Shown here: piece after piece, positions 14,512 to 23,378 of the stretch | Layout of the letters: every line of letters starts with the position of its first letter | Numbering within the stretch: position 1 is the stretch's first letter | Source: an uncultured Chitinophagaceae bacterium | GTDB lineage: Bacteria; Bacteroidota; Bacteroidia; Chitinophagales; Chitinophagaceae | Assembly: GCA_937873715.1 (NCBI GenBank) | Contig: CALMYJ010000036.1 | Span: 60,175-124,174, forward strand | DNA length: 64,000 nucleotides | Direction of reading: 5' to 3' | Made by a program: the position numbers and the translations under genes | The notes under the pieces: generated by a model | Seen by the model: only the letters and a program-made list of their open reading frames with translations | Told to the model about the DNA's origin: nothing | Databases searched by the model: none

Positions 14512-17073
14512 ATGGATAATAATTTTTCAGCACAGGTTAAAGAAATTATTTCTTACAGCAGGGAAGAAGCACTTCGCCTCGGGAATGATTTTATCGGTAC
14601 CGAGCACCTTGTACTCGGGCTGATAAGGGATGGGGAAAATACAGCCGTTAAAATCTTAAAATCCCTCAATGTAGATCTTTACGAACTACGCAAAGAAATA
14701 GAAGTGGCCGTGAAGGATAAAACAGGTAAAAACATCGCCAATATCAATTCGCTGCCGCTTACCAAGCAGGCCGAAAAAGTAATTCGCATCACTGTGCTTG
14801 AAGCCAAGGCGCACAAAAGCGCTATGGTAGAAAGTGAACACCTGATGCTGTCTATTTTAAAAAATAAAGAAAATATTGCTACGCAGATTTTAAACCAGTT
14901 TGATGTGGATTACGACATTTTTAAAAATGAGTTGGGCTTTGTTACCAGCAACCCACCCAAGGCAGAATATTCTGATGAAGGCGACGATGATTTTGATGAA
15001 GAAAGAAAACAATATGGCCAGTCTAAGCAACAAAGGGGTAGCGGCAGTGGTGCCAACCAGCCTAAAACAAAAACACCGGTACTCGATAATTTTGGCAGGG
15101 ATATCACCCGTTTGGCAGAAAATGGTTCGCTGGATCCCATCGTAGGCCGTGAAGTTGAAATTGAAAGGGTATCGCAAATATTATCCCGCCGTAAAAAGAA
15201 TAACCCCATTTTAATTGGTGAGCCGGGTGTGGGTAAAACAGCGATTGTAGAAGGACTTGCCTTAAGGATAGTACAACGTAAAGTGAGCCGGGTGCTTTTT
15301 GATAAAAGAGTAGTGTCGCTCGACCTTGCCGCACTTGTTGCCGGCACTAAATACCGTGGCCAGTTTGAAGAAAGGATGAAAGCCATCATGAACGAACTGG
15401 AAAAAAACCGGGATGTGATTTTGTTTATTGACGAAATACATACCATTGTAGGAGCAGGCGGCGCCAGTGGTTCGCTGGATGCCAGCAATATTTTTAAACC
15501 GGCATTGGCCCGTGGCGAACTCCAATGCATTGGTGCCTCCACCCTGGATGAATACCGTATGCACATTGAAAAAGATGGTGCCCTGGATCGTCGTTTTCAA
15601 AAAGTAATTGTTGATCAGCCTTCGGTAGAAGAAACCATACAGATACTCAACAACGTTAAAAGCAAGTACGAAGATTATCACAATGTAACCTATAGCGAAG
15701 AAGCTGTGGAAGCCTGTGTGAAACTGAGCGAAAGGTACATGACAGACAGGCTGCTGCCCGATAAAGCCATCGATGTACTGGATGAGGTAGGCGCACGCAA
15801 GCACATTAAAAATATCAATGTGCCCGAAAATGTAATTGAACTGGAAAAGAAGATTGAAGATATTAAGCTGGAAAAAAACAAAGTGGTAAAGAGCCAGCGC
15901 TTTGAAGAAGCTGCATCGCTACGGGATTCGGAAAAACGCCTGCAGGAAGAACTGGAAAAAGCCAAAGCAGCCTGGGAAGAAGAAAGCAAACACAAACGCT
16001 ACCCCATAGAGGAGGAAGATATTGCTGAAGTAATCAGCATGATGACGGGCATACCGGTTAAACGCATGGTGCAGGCCGAAACAGAAAAATTGCGCCGCAT
16101 GTCAGAAGAACTGAAAGGTGCCGTAATTGGCCAGGAGGATGGTATACAAAAAGTGGTAAAAGCTATACAGCGCAACAGGGTAGGGTTAAAAGATCCTAAA
16201 AAGCCGATAGGTACATTTATTTTTCTGGGTCCTACCGGTGTGGGTAAAACAGAACTGGCCCGTTCGCTGGCAAGGTATATGTTCGATAATGAAGATTCAC
16301 TGATACGCATTGATATGAGTGAATACATGGAGAAATTTACCGTAAGCCGCCTCATTGGCGCACCTCCCGGCTATGTGGGTTACGAAGAAGGTGGCCAGCT
16401 AACCGAAAGGGTTAGACGCAAACCTTACAGCGTAATACTGCTGGATGAAATAGAAAAAGCACACCCGGATATTTATAACATACTCTTACAGGTGCTGGAT
16501 GACGGGCAGCTTACCGATGGCATGGGCCGTAAAGTGGATTTTAAAAACACTTTAATTATCATGACCTCTAACATCGGTGCCAGGCAGTTAAAAGACTTTG
16601 GTGATGGGGTAGGCTTTGCCACTGCTGCAAGGGTAAAAAGCGCTGATGAAAATAATAAATCAGTAATTGAAAAAGCGCTGAAGCGTACTTTTAGCCCCGA
16701 GTTTTTGAACAGGATAGATGATATCATCATATTTAATTCGCTGAACCGGGATGATATTTTCGCCATCATCGATATACTCATGAAAGGTGTGCTCAAAAGG
16801 CTTTCAGCACTTGGGTTTACATTAGAATTGGCACCTGAAGCAAAAGAGTTTATCGCCGACAAAGGATACGATTCTCAATTTGGTGCAAGGCCGCTTCACC
16901 GGGCTATTCAAAAGTACCTTGAAGATCCTTTAGCAGAGGAAATACTGAATATGAATGTAAAAGAAGGGGATGTGCTTATTGCCAGCCTGGATGAATCGAA
17001 AGAAAAAATAACTTTCACCCTTAAGCCGCCTGCTAAAGAATCAACCAAAGAAACAAAAACAAAAGCCGGCTAA
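14512..17073 (+). CDS. clpC: ATP-dependent Clp protease ATP-binding subunit ClpC
   Basis: The 853-residue protein has two Clp-N repeats (about 1-140), an acidic and Gln/Gly-rich linker (150-185), a first AAA+ domain with Walker A GEPGVGKT (236-243), a UVR-like coiled segment (about 440-475), a second AAA+ domain with Walker A GPTGVGKT (573-580) and a C-terminal D2-small domain. This order is that of ClpC rather than ClpB or ClpA. It unfolds substrates for ClpP. It stands alone, with a 279-bp upstream region and a terminator after it. The C-terminal tail is Lys/Thr-rich. Confidence 0.96.
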   Translation: MDNNFSAQVKEIISYSREEALRLGNDFIGTEHLVLGLIRDGENTAVKILKSLNVDLYELRKEIEVAVKDKTGKNIANINSLPLTKQAEKVIRITVLEAKAHKSAMVESEHLMLSILKNKENIATQILNQFDVDYDIFKNELGFVTSNPPKAEYSDEGDDDFDEERKQYGQSKQQRGSGSGANQPKTKTPVLDNFGRDITRLAENGSLDPIVGREVEIERVSQILSRRKKNNPILIGEPGVGKTAIVEGLALRIVQRKVSRVLFDKRVVSLDLAALVAGTKYRGQFEERMKAIMNELEKNRDVILFIDEIHTIVGAGGASGSLDASNIFKPALARGELQCIGASTLDEYRMHIEKDGALDRRFQKVIVDQPSVEETIQILNNVKSKYEDYHNVTYSEEAVEACVKLSERYMTDRLLPDKAIDVLDEVGARKHIKNINVPENVIELEKKIEDIKLEKNKVVKSQRFEEAASLRDSEKRLQEELEKAKAAWEEESKHKRYPIEEEDIAEVISMMTGIPVKRMVQAETEKLRRMSEELKGAVIGQEDGIQKVVKAIQRNRVGLKDPKKPIGTFIFLGPTGVGKTELARSLARYMFDNEDSLIRIDMSEYMEKFTVSRLIGAPPGYVGYEEGGQLTERVRRKPYSVILLDEIEKAHPDIYNILLQVLDDGQLTDGMGRKVDFKNTLIIMTSNIGARQLKDFGDGVGFATAARVKSADENNKSVIEKALKRTFSPEFLNRIDDIIIFNSLNRDDIFAIIDILMKGVLKRLSALGFTLELAPEAKEFIADKGYDSQFGARPLHRAIQKYLEDPLAEEILNMNVKEGDVLIASLDESKEKITFTLKPPAKESTKETKTKAG

Positions 17074-17095
17074 AAGCATAAGGAACAATACACTG

Positions 17096-17125
17096 AATGC
17101 CATGCGTAACAGCATGGCATTTTTA
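17096..17125 (+). terminator. Terminator between clpC and the arginase gene
   Basis: AATGCCATGC, 6-base loop, GCATGGCATT, then TTTA. The perfect 10-bp stem with T-run serves clpC; the A-rich left flank is weak, so action for the convergent arginase gene is less sure. Confidence 0.8.
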
Positions 17126-17135
17126 TTTCAACAGG

Positions 17136-18083
17136 TTAATTCAGCAGCAGCACGTTTACGCTGCGTTGCAAAATATTAAAGGCAATTTCGGCCATCAGGT
17201 TTTCTTTATCGAGTGTGGGGTTAACCTCGGTAATTTCGAAGCAGCATATTTTACGGTTTTGCATAAACTTACTGATAAGGTCTTCTGCCTCTCTTTCCCT
17301 CAGGCCGTTACTCACGGGGGTGCCTGTGCCTTTTGAAATACCGGCATCCAGACTGTCTACATCAAAACTTACATAAATATCAGTGCACTCGGCCAGGTAG
17401 CGCAGCACTTTTTTGCTTGCACTTTCTGCTCCATTCCTGCGTATTTCACCCGTGCTGATTATTTTAATGCCATATTTTTCTATCAGCGCTTTTTCTTCGG
17501 CCTCATAATCCCGGAGCGAAATAAGTACAATATGCTCGGGCAAAACTTTTGGTGTAATTTTTCCAACCGCCTTTAGCTGGTTCCACAGCTTCGCAGTTTT
17601 TTCATCTACATCATGCACTTTGCACTCTATATTATCATCTGCTATAGCTGCGGCAAGCGGCATGCCATGCATATTGCCCGTAGGCGTTGTGTAGGGGGTG
17701 TGCAGGTCGGCATGGGCATCAATCCATATCACCCCTAATTTACTTTTTGGTTTGGCCATTTTTATACCGGCAATGGTACCGCCGGCTATACTGTGTTCGC
17801 CACTTAATACCACCGGGAAAAAATTGCTTTTGATGGTATCGCATACGGCACTGCTAACCCTTTCGTATATGTTTAAAATACCGTGTATTCTTTTGGCGTA
17901 AGGCGATTGTATAGGCTCAAAAAGCAAATGATTTTCCACCTCTATCTTTTCAGTAGGAAAATGAACAAAGAAGTTGCTCATAAAATCCAGTGCCGCAATT
18001 TTAATAGCATCCACACCCAGGCTGGCGCCTCGGGTACCTGCACCAATTTCGCTGGGCACTTCAATTATCTTGATATTTTTCAT
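17136..18083 (-). CDS. rocF: Arginase family protein
   Basis: The 315-residue ureohydrolase has the manganese motifs GEHSIAGG, WIDAHADLH and SFDVDSLDAG in the usual order and begins MKNIKIIEVPSEIGAGTRGAS, a typical arginase N terminus (SEIGAGTRG). It should hydrolyse L-arginine to ornithine and urea. Agmatinase or formimidoglutamase is possible, but length and the N-terminal form favour arginase. No arginine catabolism genes are adjacent. It converges with clpC. Confidence 0.85.
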   Translation of the reverse strand: MKNIKIIEVPSEIGAGTRGASLGVDAIKIAALDFMSNFFVHFPTEKIEVENHLLFEPIQSPYAKRIHGILNIYERVSSAVCDTIKSNFFPVVLSGEHSIAGGTIAGIKMAKPKSKLGVIWIDAHADLHTPYTTPTGNMHGMPLAAAIADDNIECKVHDVDEKTAKLWNQLKAVGKITPKVLPEHIVLISLRDYEAEEKALIEKYGIKIISTGEIRRNGAESASKKVLRYLAECTDIYVSFDVDSLDAGISKGTGTPVSNGLREREAEDLISKFMQNRKICCFEITEVNPTLDKENLMAEIAFNILQRSVNVLLLN

Positions 18084-18180
18084 ACAATGTATTTAATTGA
18101 ATCAATCGTACATGCATCATGCCGGCATTGCAGTTTTACCAGCAGGCTGTTGGTGATGCATTGGCAATAACAGTACAAAC

Positions 18181-18903
18181 TTAGGCTTTTGCCGGAAAAG
18201 GATTTTGGCCGTTTATACTGCCAAAAGTTTGTAAGGGTACAAACCTGGCAAACATTTCCTCGCTGTACCAGGCTTCGCTCCTGGTTTTTTGTATTACTTC
18301 CCGGTGCCGGGGCATGCTGTAAGCAAAGGCTTTCATCGCTGCGGCATTTTGCCAAATACTGAAAGTAGCTTGCCTGATATACGGTATTTCGCCAATGCCC
18401 ACAGATGTTACAAATCCATCTGCTGCAGCCATTGTGCCGGCTACAGCATCTACATTGCTCCAAAAAGCTTTTAGCTTCGATAAGCGTATAGTGGCACGGG
18501 TTAGTACTGCTACAGGCCCGGTAACTGCTGTATTGGAACCGGAGGTTAAAAATGGCATTTTTTTATCCCATGTACCGTGGCATTGTACCGGTAATAAAAA
18601 AATACTCCATGTTTCGCATTTAAATAGCCTTAACCAGCCGGGTATAAATTTTTTAAACATGGTATGCAGTGCGGTATCATTTGAAGGAAGTTGGCCTGCC
18701 TCTAAATTTTTATGAACAGCCATGATGGCCCACTGCTGCCAGTCGGGGTTTTTATCGAAACTGCCGTTTTTGCCACAACCCATAAGTTTAAAAAAACTTA
18801 TATCCCTGTTCAGCCAAAGTGGTATCCTAAACAGCGCCATCGATAGCACGGCAAAGGGAATATAACGCCTGGGGTAACGGGTAATAGTAAGAGTAACCAG
18901 CAT
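18181..18903 (-). CDS. CrtA-like (spheroidene monooxygenase-like) protein
   Basis: I place the start at 18903 (MLVTLTITRYPRRYIPFAVLSMALFR), giving 240 residues; a longer frame upstream has a Cys- and Trp-rich N terminus unlike the family. Segments FKLMGCGKNGSFDKNPDWQQWAI and FSIWQNAAAMKAFAYS match the family named after spheroidene monooxygenase CrtA, a dimeric alpha-beta-barrel-like fold. In Bacteroidota without purple-bacterial carotenoids its substrate is unclear. No other carotenoid genes are in the window. Confidence 0.72.
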   Translation of the reverse strand: MLVTLTITRYPRRYIPFAVLSMALFRIPLWLNRDISFFKLMGCGKNGSFDKNPDWQQWAIMAVHKNLEAGQLPSNDTALHTMFKKFIPGWLRLFKCETWSIFLLPVQCHGTWDKKMPFLTSGSNTAVTGPVAVLTRATIRLSKLKAFWSNVDAVAGTMAAADGFVTSVGIGEIPYIRQATFSIWQNAAAMKAFAYSMPRHREVIQKTRSEAWYSEEMFARFVPLQTFGSINGQNPFPAKA

Positions 18904-19128
18904 GCTTTTTTTAATTTGCGGCAGAAAGATACAGGTAAAACAGTGCTGTAAAACGATTTGTTGACCAATTGTGTGTTCAAGCCACCAAAGAGCCTTGCAG
19001 CACAAAAGAAAATTCTGAATAAGTAGCCGGGGTTTTTAAATTTATCAATAAAACACAGGATAAACTGAATTTTTTTGGAACAGGTACAATTATTTTTAAA
19101 CGCTGCCTTATTACTGCCTGCTTTCTTT

Positions 19129-19136
19129 TAACTTTG
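19129..19136 (+). promoter_or_regulatory. Candidate -7 box (TAACTTTG) for the aminotransferase
   Basis: The motif matches TAnnTTTG and lies only 10 nt before the first ATG of the aminotransferase (19147). A transcript starting a few bases after it would have almost no leader; the second in-frame ATG at 19156 would then be an attractive start. Confidence 0.5.
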
Positions 19137-19146
19137 CCACCCGAAA

Positions 19147-20367
19147 ATGAATAATATGAAAATCTCTTCTTTACTTGATCGTTTTGCCGAACCGGAAACC
19201 TTAAAAATGGCCAAACTGGGCCGTGAACTCAGGGCTAAAGGAATTGACGTAATTGACCTTAGCCTGGGCGAACCCGACTTTGATACACCGCAGCACATTA
19301 AAGAGGCTGCCATTAAAGCCATCAATGATAACTGGAGCCACTATACGCCAGTGCCCGGTTTTCTGGACCTGAGAGAAGCGGTATGTACCAAACTGAAAAG
19401 GGATAATAACCTGGATTATAAACCTGAAAATATTGTAGCCTCTACCGGTGCCAAGCAAAGCCTTGCCAATACCATACTGGCTATTGCCGATGATGGTGAT
19501 GAAGTAATTATTCCAACGCCTTACTGGGTAACATATTCCGAACTGGTAAAAATTGCCCGTGCCAAAGTGGTGGAAGTGCATACATCGCTGGAGAGCGGAT
19601 TTAAAATTACCCCTGCCCAGTTGGAAGCCGCCATCACACCAAAAACAAGGGCTTTTCTTTTCTCTACTCCCTGCAACCCTTCGGGTACAGTATATACCAA
19701 GGCCGAACTGGAAGCACTGGCTGCCGTATTCAGCAAATACCCTGATGTGTATATTATTTCCGACGAAATATACGAGTACATCAACTTTGTAGGTAAGCAC
19801 GAAAGTATTGCCCAGTTTAATGATATTAAAGACAGGGTGATTATTGTAAACGGCCTTAGTAAAGGTTTTGCCATGACGGGCTGGAGGCTGGGTTATATTG
19901 CCGCCAATACCGAAGTGGCCAAAGCCTGCGAAAAACTACAGGGCCAGTTTAGCAGTGCTACCTGCTCTATCACACAAAAAGCGGCAGTAGTTGCGCTTAC
20001 TACCGACCTTAAGCCCAGCTTTGATATGACGGAAGAATTTGCCCGTCGCCGTGCCAAAGTGCTGGAAATTATTAAAGATGTACCCGGTATTAAATGTGCT
20101 CCGCCTGATGGTGCTTTTTACATTTTTCCCGATGTGAGCAGTTATTACGGCAAAACAGATGGCGAACAAACGATTAGCAACTCGGCCGACTTTGCCATGT
20201 ACCTGTTGAATACAGCACATGTATCCTGTGTAATGGGGGATGCTTTTGGCGAGCCAAACTGTGTACGTTTTTCGTTTGCCAACAGCATGGAAAATATTGA
20301 AAGGGCCTGGGTGCGTATTAAAGAGGCGCTGGCCAAATTGAAAGTGGCTGAAACTGCCGTTGCTTAA
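19147..20367 (+). CDS. Class I PLP-dependent aminotransferase (aspartate aminotransferase type)
   Basis: The 406-residue protein has SLGEPDFDTP near the N terminus, STGAKQSLANT, TPCNPSGTVY, SDEIYEYINF and the PLP lysine region NGLSKGFAMTGWRLGY, all typical of subgroup Ib aspartate/aromatic aminotransferases. It should move an amino group between aspartate or related acids and 2-oxoglutarate. Substrate is not resolved by sequence alone. The start could be 19147 or 19156 (MKISSLLDRF). It is followed by a terminator and then the repeat field. Confidence 0.92.
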   Translation: MNNMKISSLLDRFAEPETLKMAKLGRELRAKGIDVIDLSLGEPDFDTPQHIKEAAIKAINDNWSHYTPVPGFLDLREAVCTKLKRDNNLDYKPENIVASTGAKQSLANTILAIADDGDEVIIPTPYWVTYSELVKIARAKVVEVHTSLESGFKITPAQLEAAITPKTRAFLFSTPCNPSGTVYTKAELEALAAVFSKYPDVYIISDEIYEYINFVGKHESIAQFNDIKDRVIIVNGLSKGFAMTGWRLGYIAANTEVAKACEKLQGQFSSATCSITQKAAVVALTTDLKPSFDMTEEFARRRAKVLEIIKDVPGIKCAPPDGAFYIFPDVSSYYGKTDGEQTISNSADFAMYLLNTAHVSCVMGDAFGEPNCVRFSFANSMENIERAWVRIKEALAKLKVAETAVA

Positions 20368-20391
20368 CGATACATCAACATCACTTATACT

Positions 20392-20430
20392 AAAACTGCC
20401 ACTCTTTAAGAAGTGGCAGTTTTGTTTTTA
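20392..20430 (+). terminator. Terminator after the aminotransferase
   Basis: AAAACTGCCACT and AGTGGCAGTTTT form a perfect 12-bp stem with an 8-base loop, followed by GTTTTTA. Confidence 0.93.
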
Positions 20431-20590
20431 TATTTAATTGTGTTTAGTCTTGTTGCCGTCAGCAATCCAAAAAAGAAATGAACGGCTGAATAAATGTGTT
20501 AATCTCTTCTACCCAGCAACGTCCCCTCTTTGGCGCAAGCGTCCGCTTCTGCCTTACAGGGAAGGAATAAGCAATGAATAGAAATCTGTC

Positions 20591-20622
20591 ATTCCTCTCC
20601 CGATAGCAATCGGGAGAGGAAT
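20591..20622. repeat. Perfect hairpin, 14-bp stem with 4-base loop
   Basis: ATTCCTCTCCCGAT, AGCA, ATCGGGAGAGGAAT. It is unrelated to the GCAACGTC units around it and has no T-run. It may be a dispersed palindrome of its own. Confidence 0.9.
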
Positions 20623-20849
20623 CTGCCTGGATATGGATAAATGATGATGTTACAAACTTCAGAACATGTGGCAGCATCTTTGTGTCACTCACTTGTACGG
20701 CTTATTTTTTACTCCACGCCTTGGTTCGTGGCTCCTCTTTTCCTTTCCTATTTCCCAGCAACGTCTCTTACACCCTGCCCAGTGCGCTGGCAAGGACGTT
20801 GCGCCTATAACACATACCGCCGCTATTTTTTTAAAATCAGTTTCTGGCA

Positions 20850-20889
20850 TTTTCATAAAGCTTATGCAGGTAATGTGTTAAAGGTAAGG
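20850..20889 (+). repeat. Second repeat family, copy 1
   Basis: A 40-bp stretch from TTTTCATAAAGC to GTTAAAGGTAAGGA matches 21055-21096 closely. It lies just before a GCAACGTC unit in both places, so the two form a larger composite repeat. Confidence 0.85.
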
Positions 20890-21054
20890 ATTCCTTCCCA
20901 GCAACGTCTCCCAACGAGCAATGTGCAGGGGTAGGGACGTTGCGGCTAGAATGGTACGTTATACTGGCATAGCTTAAAGGTGGCAAATTGTTGGTATTTA
21001 GTGCAGGTGGTTTTTGAACGCAACGTCCCGTGCCGGAGACGTTGCTGGGAAGGA

Positions 21055-21096
21055 TTTTCATAAAACTTTTGCAGGCAATGTGTTAAAGGTAAGAGG
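21055..21096 (+). repeat. Second repeat family, copy 2
   Basis: From TTTTCATAAAAC to GTTAAAGGTAAGAGGA, similar to the copy at 20850-20889 with a few substitutions and a small insertion near the end. Confidence 0.85.
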
Positions 21097-21160
21097 ATTT
21101 CCAAAAAGCGCAACGTCCTTTGTCCACGCTCATGGCTATGCAAAGAGAGGTTGCTGGGAA

Positions 21161-21232
21161 TTACGCAACGTCCCGTGCCGGAGACGTTGCTGGGAATTAC
21201 GCAACGTCCCGTGCCGGAGACGTTGCTGGGAA
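21161..21232 (+). repeat. Exact 36-bp tandem duplication (two units)
   Basis: Units 21161-21196 and 21197-21232 are identical, each a complete hairpin unit (CGCAACGTCCCGTG...GACGTTGCTGGG) plus the joining GAATTA-type bases. Exact identity points to a recent event or ongoing slippage. Confidence 0.95.
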
Positions 21233-21265
21233 GGAAAGGAAGAACATAAGTGTTGAATAAGCCGG

Positions 21266-21880
21266 TTAGCTCCTGTATCCGTACATCCGCTCCACTTCCT
21301 GTACAATTTTTTCTATTTCGGCATCTTCACCATTTTTATCGTAAGGTTGCTTTAGGCTGGTACTAAAAAAGAAAGCCACCGTTTGATAAAACCTTGCAGT
21401 AAGACCTCCACGGTACTCTTTGATGATTTCATAACAGTTATTACCCGTTTCCCGGTTAATGAGTTTCATCAGCACTTTACCCTGGTAAATAGAAAGATTG
21501 GTGAGTGGCTCGGTAAATTCCCGGCGCAAATCTTTTTCCCTCGAGTGGATGTATTTTTTACGTTCTGCTTTATCCGTTATAGATGTAAGATGTGCATTTA
21601 CATCATTGAGTACCATCCCGGCACGTTTGGCATAAGGATAAGTAACATAAACAGCATTTCGTAACCTCGTCCATGCGGCATAAGCCCTTTTTTGTTTTTC
21701 TGTGAGCCTGGCTAAAAGTGCTACATCGGGTAAGGTTTTGGCCTCGATGGTATCACCATTGTAAATCATGGCATACACCCTGATGGTATCGTTTTTGCCC
21801 CATTGGGCATTTGCGGTATTGCTCATTGCAGCCATGCAAATGATGGTAAACAGCAAACAATATAGGCTGTACGTTTTCAT
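21266..21880 (-). CDS. DUF4294 family exported protein
   Basis: I start the protein at 21880 (MKTYSLYCLLFTIICMAAMSNTANAQ), which gives a proper Sec signal and 204 residues; the longer frame adds 31 residues with no signal character. The body contains NGDTIEAKTLPDVALLARLTEKQKRAYAAWTRLRNAVYVTYPYAKRAG in outline, the pattern of DUF4294, a Bacteroidota family of unknown function. It is probably periplasmic. It lies alone, next to the repeat field. Confidence 0.82.
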   Translation of the reverse strand: MKTYSLYCLLFTIICMAAMSNTANAQWGKNDTIRVYAMIYNGDTIEAKTLPDVALLARLTEKQKRAYAAWTRLRNAVYVTYPYAKRAGMVLNDVNAHLTSITDKAERKKYIHSREKDLRREFTEPLTNLSIYQGKVLMKLINRETGNNCYEIIKEYRGGLTARFYQTVAFFFSTSLKQPYDKNGEDAEIEKIVQEVERMYGYRS

Positions 21881-22100
21881 CACTTGTAAATTTACGGTAT
21901 TGGCTGCATTTTGGTTGTATGTAAAAATATAATTGATGACAGCGCCTGCCTCCCGGATGTTGCATGAAAGCATATATTTTCTGGCAGCATGCTGCCGCGA
22001 CCCGGCCTTAGATTTTGGGAATAATCAAAAAAATTACTGTTCACCTGTTTAAAATTTTGAATTCAATAAAATTTTATCTTTCCGCCTACTAATACTTTCT

Positions 22101-23336
22101 ATGCAGCAAAAACAGTACGGTATTTTTTCCCTGCCCGTAATAGTGGGCGCCCTTGGTTTTTTTGTAGACATATACGATTTGCTGCTGTTCAGCATTGTAC
22201 GCAAACGGAGCGTACAGGATATAGGGGTGCCCGAAGATTTGATGGAAATAGTAAGCCAGGATATTTTGAGCTGGCAAATGATTGGCCTTACCATAGGAGG
22301 CATTGCCTGGGGTATTATGGGGGATAAAAAAGGCAGGAAAAGCGTACTCTTTGGTTCTATACTATTGTATTCTTTTGCCACGCTGGCCAACGGTTTTGTA
22401 ACCAATGCCAACCAATACCTTTGGTTGCGCTTTATAGCCGGGCTGGGCCTGGCTGGCGAACTGGGCGCCAGTATTACCCTCACCAGCGAAATGCTGCCCA
22501 AAGAAAAAAGGGGAATGGCTTCGGCTATTATTGCCACCAGCGGTGTGCTGGGCTGTATTGCAGCATACTTTGTATTTGCATTAAGTGGCGAAGACTGGCG
22601 CATGTGTTATTTTATCGGTGGTGGTATGGGTATTGCCCTGTTGTTTTTAAGGGCAGGGGTACTGGAAAGCGGTATGTACGATGTGGCAAAAAAATCATCA
22701 GCCAAACTGGGTAATTTTTTCATGTTGTTTACCAGCAAAGACAGGTTTTTGAGGTATTTAAGGGGTATTCTCATTGGGTTACCGGTATGGTATATAATTG
22801 GGTTGCTCATTTCTTTTTCGGATGAGTTTGCCCGGCGCTGGGGCATTGCCGGGTTCGACCAGCCCAAGGCATTGATGCTGCAATATGTAGCGCTGGCTTT
22901 TGGAGATATGGCGGCCGGTTTTTTTAGCAACTATATCCGCAGCCGAAAAAAAACTTTGCTGATTTATTATGCCATAACAGCCCTGTTTATACTATTATTT
23001 TTTGCATTGCGTGGCGGGGGTAATGCGTTTAATATGTACCTGCTGTGCATGGGGCTAGGCTTTGGCTCGGGTATATCGGTGTTGTATATTACCATGAGTG
23101 CCGAGCAGTTTGGTACTAATTTAAGGGCTACGGCAGCCATTTCTATCCCCAACCTGGTGAGGGGGTTTTTACCGCTTATCTTAATCCTGTTCAGGTTTTT
23201 AAGAGGGGAGTATGTTTTTAATGATTACATTACCGGGGCATGGGTAACCGGTATTGTAGTATTAGTTTTAGGTTTTTTTGCCGCTTTATACACAAAAGAA
23301 ACTTTTGGCAGGGATTTGGATTTTGTAGAAAAATAG
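22101..23336 (+). CDS. Major facilitator superfamily transporter
   Basis: The 411-residue protein has about twelve hydrophobic segments. The loop between helices 2 and 3 carries GDKKGRKSVLFGS, the MFS signature, and helix 4 region RFIAGLGLAGELGASITL resembles sugar/metabolite:proton symporters. The substrate cannot be told. A possible -7 box (TATCTTTC, 22075-22082) lies 18 bp upstream. The next gene on the same strand starts 42 bp after it. Confidence 0.9.
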   Translation: MQQKQYGIFSLPVIVGALGFFVDIYDLLLFSIVRKRSVQDIGVPEDLMEIVSQDILSWQMIGLTIGGIAWGIMGDKKGRKSVLFGSILLYSFATLANGFVTNANQYLWLRFIAGLGLAGELGASITLTSEMLPKEKRGMASAIIATSGVLGCIAAYFVFALSGEDWRMCYFIGGGMGIALLFLRAGVLESGMYDVAKKSSAKLGNFFMLFTSKDRFLRYLRGILIGLPVWYIIGLLISFSDEFARRWGIAGFDQPKALMLQYVALAFGDMAAGFFSNYIRSRKKTLLIYYAITALFILLFFALRGGGNAFNMYLLCMGLGFGSGISVLYITMSAEQFGTNLRATAAISIPNLVRGFLPLILILFRFLRGEYVFNDYITGAWVTGIVVLVLGFFAALYTKETFGRDLDFVEK

Positions 23337-23378
23337 CAGCTTACAGCAGTTAATTCTTTTTTAAATAAAAATATTTCT

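Larger units (their letters stand above)
20512..21232. repeat. Field of inverted repeats built on GCAACGTC / GACGTTGC
   Basis: The 835-bp gap between the aminotransferase terminator and the DUF4294 gene holds no convincing gene but at least six hairpin units and one half unit. Units with outer arm CCCAGCAACGTC on the left: half unit 20512-20523, full units 20754-20803 and 20897-20944. Units in the opposite orientation (CGCAACGTC...GACGTTGCTGGG): 21019-21049, 21109-21158, 21164-21194 and 21200-21230. Loops vary from 10 to about 30 bases, while arms are nearly constant. The change in orientation occurs between 20944 and 21019. Short frames through the units (Cys/Arg/Trp-rich) are artefacts of the repeats. 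The layout suggests a miniature mobile or structural palindrome family. Confidence 0.88.

Noticed and set aside
20512..21232. CRISPR array
   Set aside because: Repeats are themselves long inverted repeats with variable interiors and changing orientation, and distances between units are irregular; there are no constant-length spacers and no cas genes nearby.
20512..21232. Integron attC cassettes
   Set aside because: The arms GCAACGTC/GACGTTGC do not fit the attC core pair (GTTRRRY with RYYYAAC), and there is no integrase or cassette gene in the field.
20641..21256. Several short coding frames in the repeat field
   Set aside because: They are Cys/Arg/Trp-rich, repetitive readings of the palindromes, with no start context or family resemblance.
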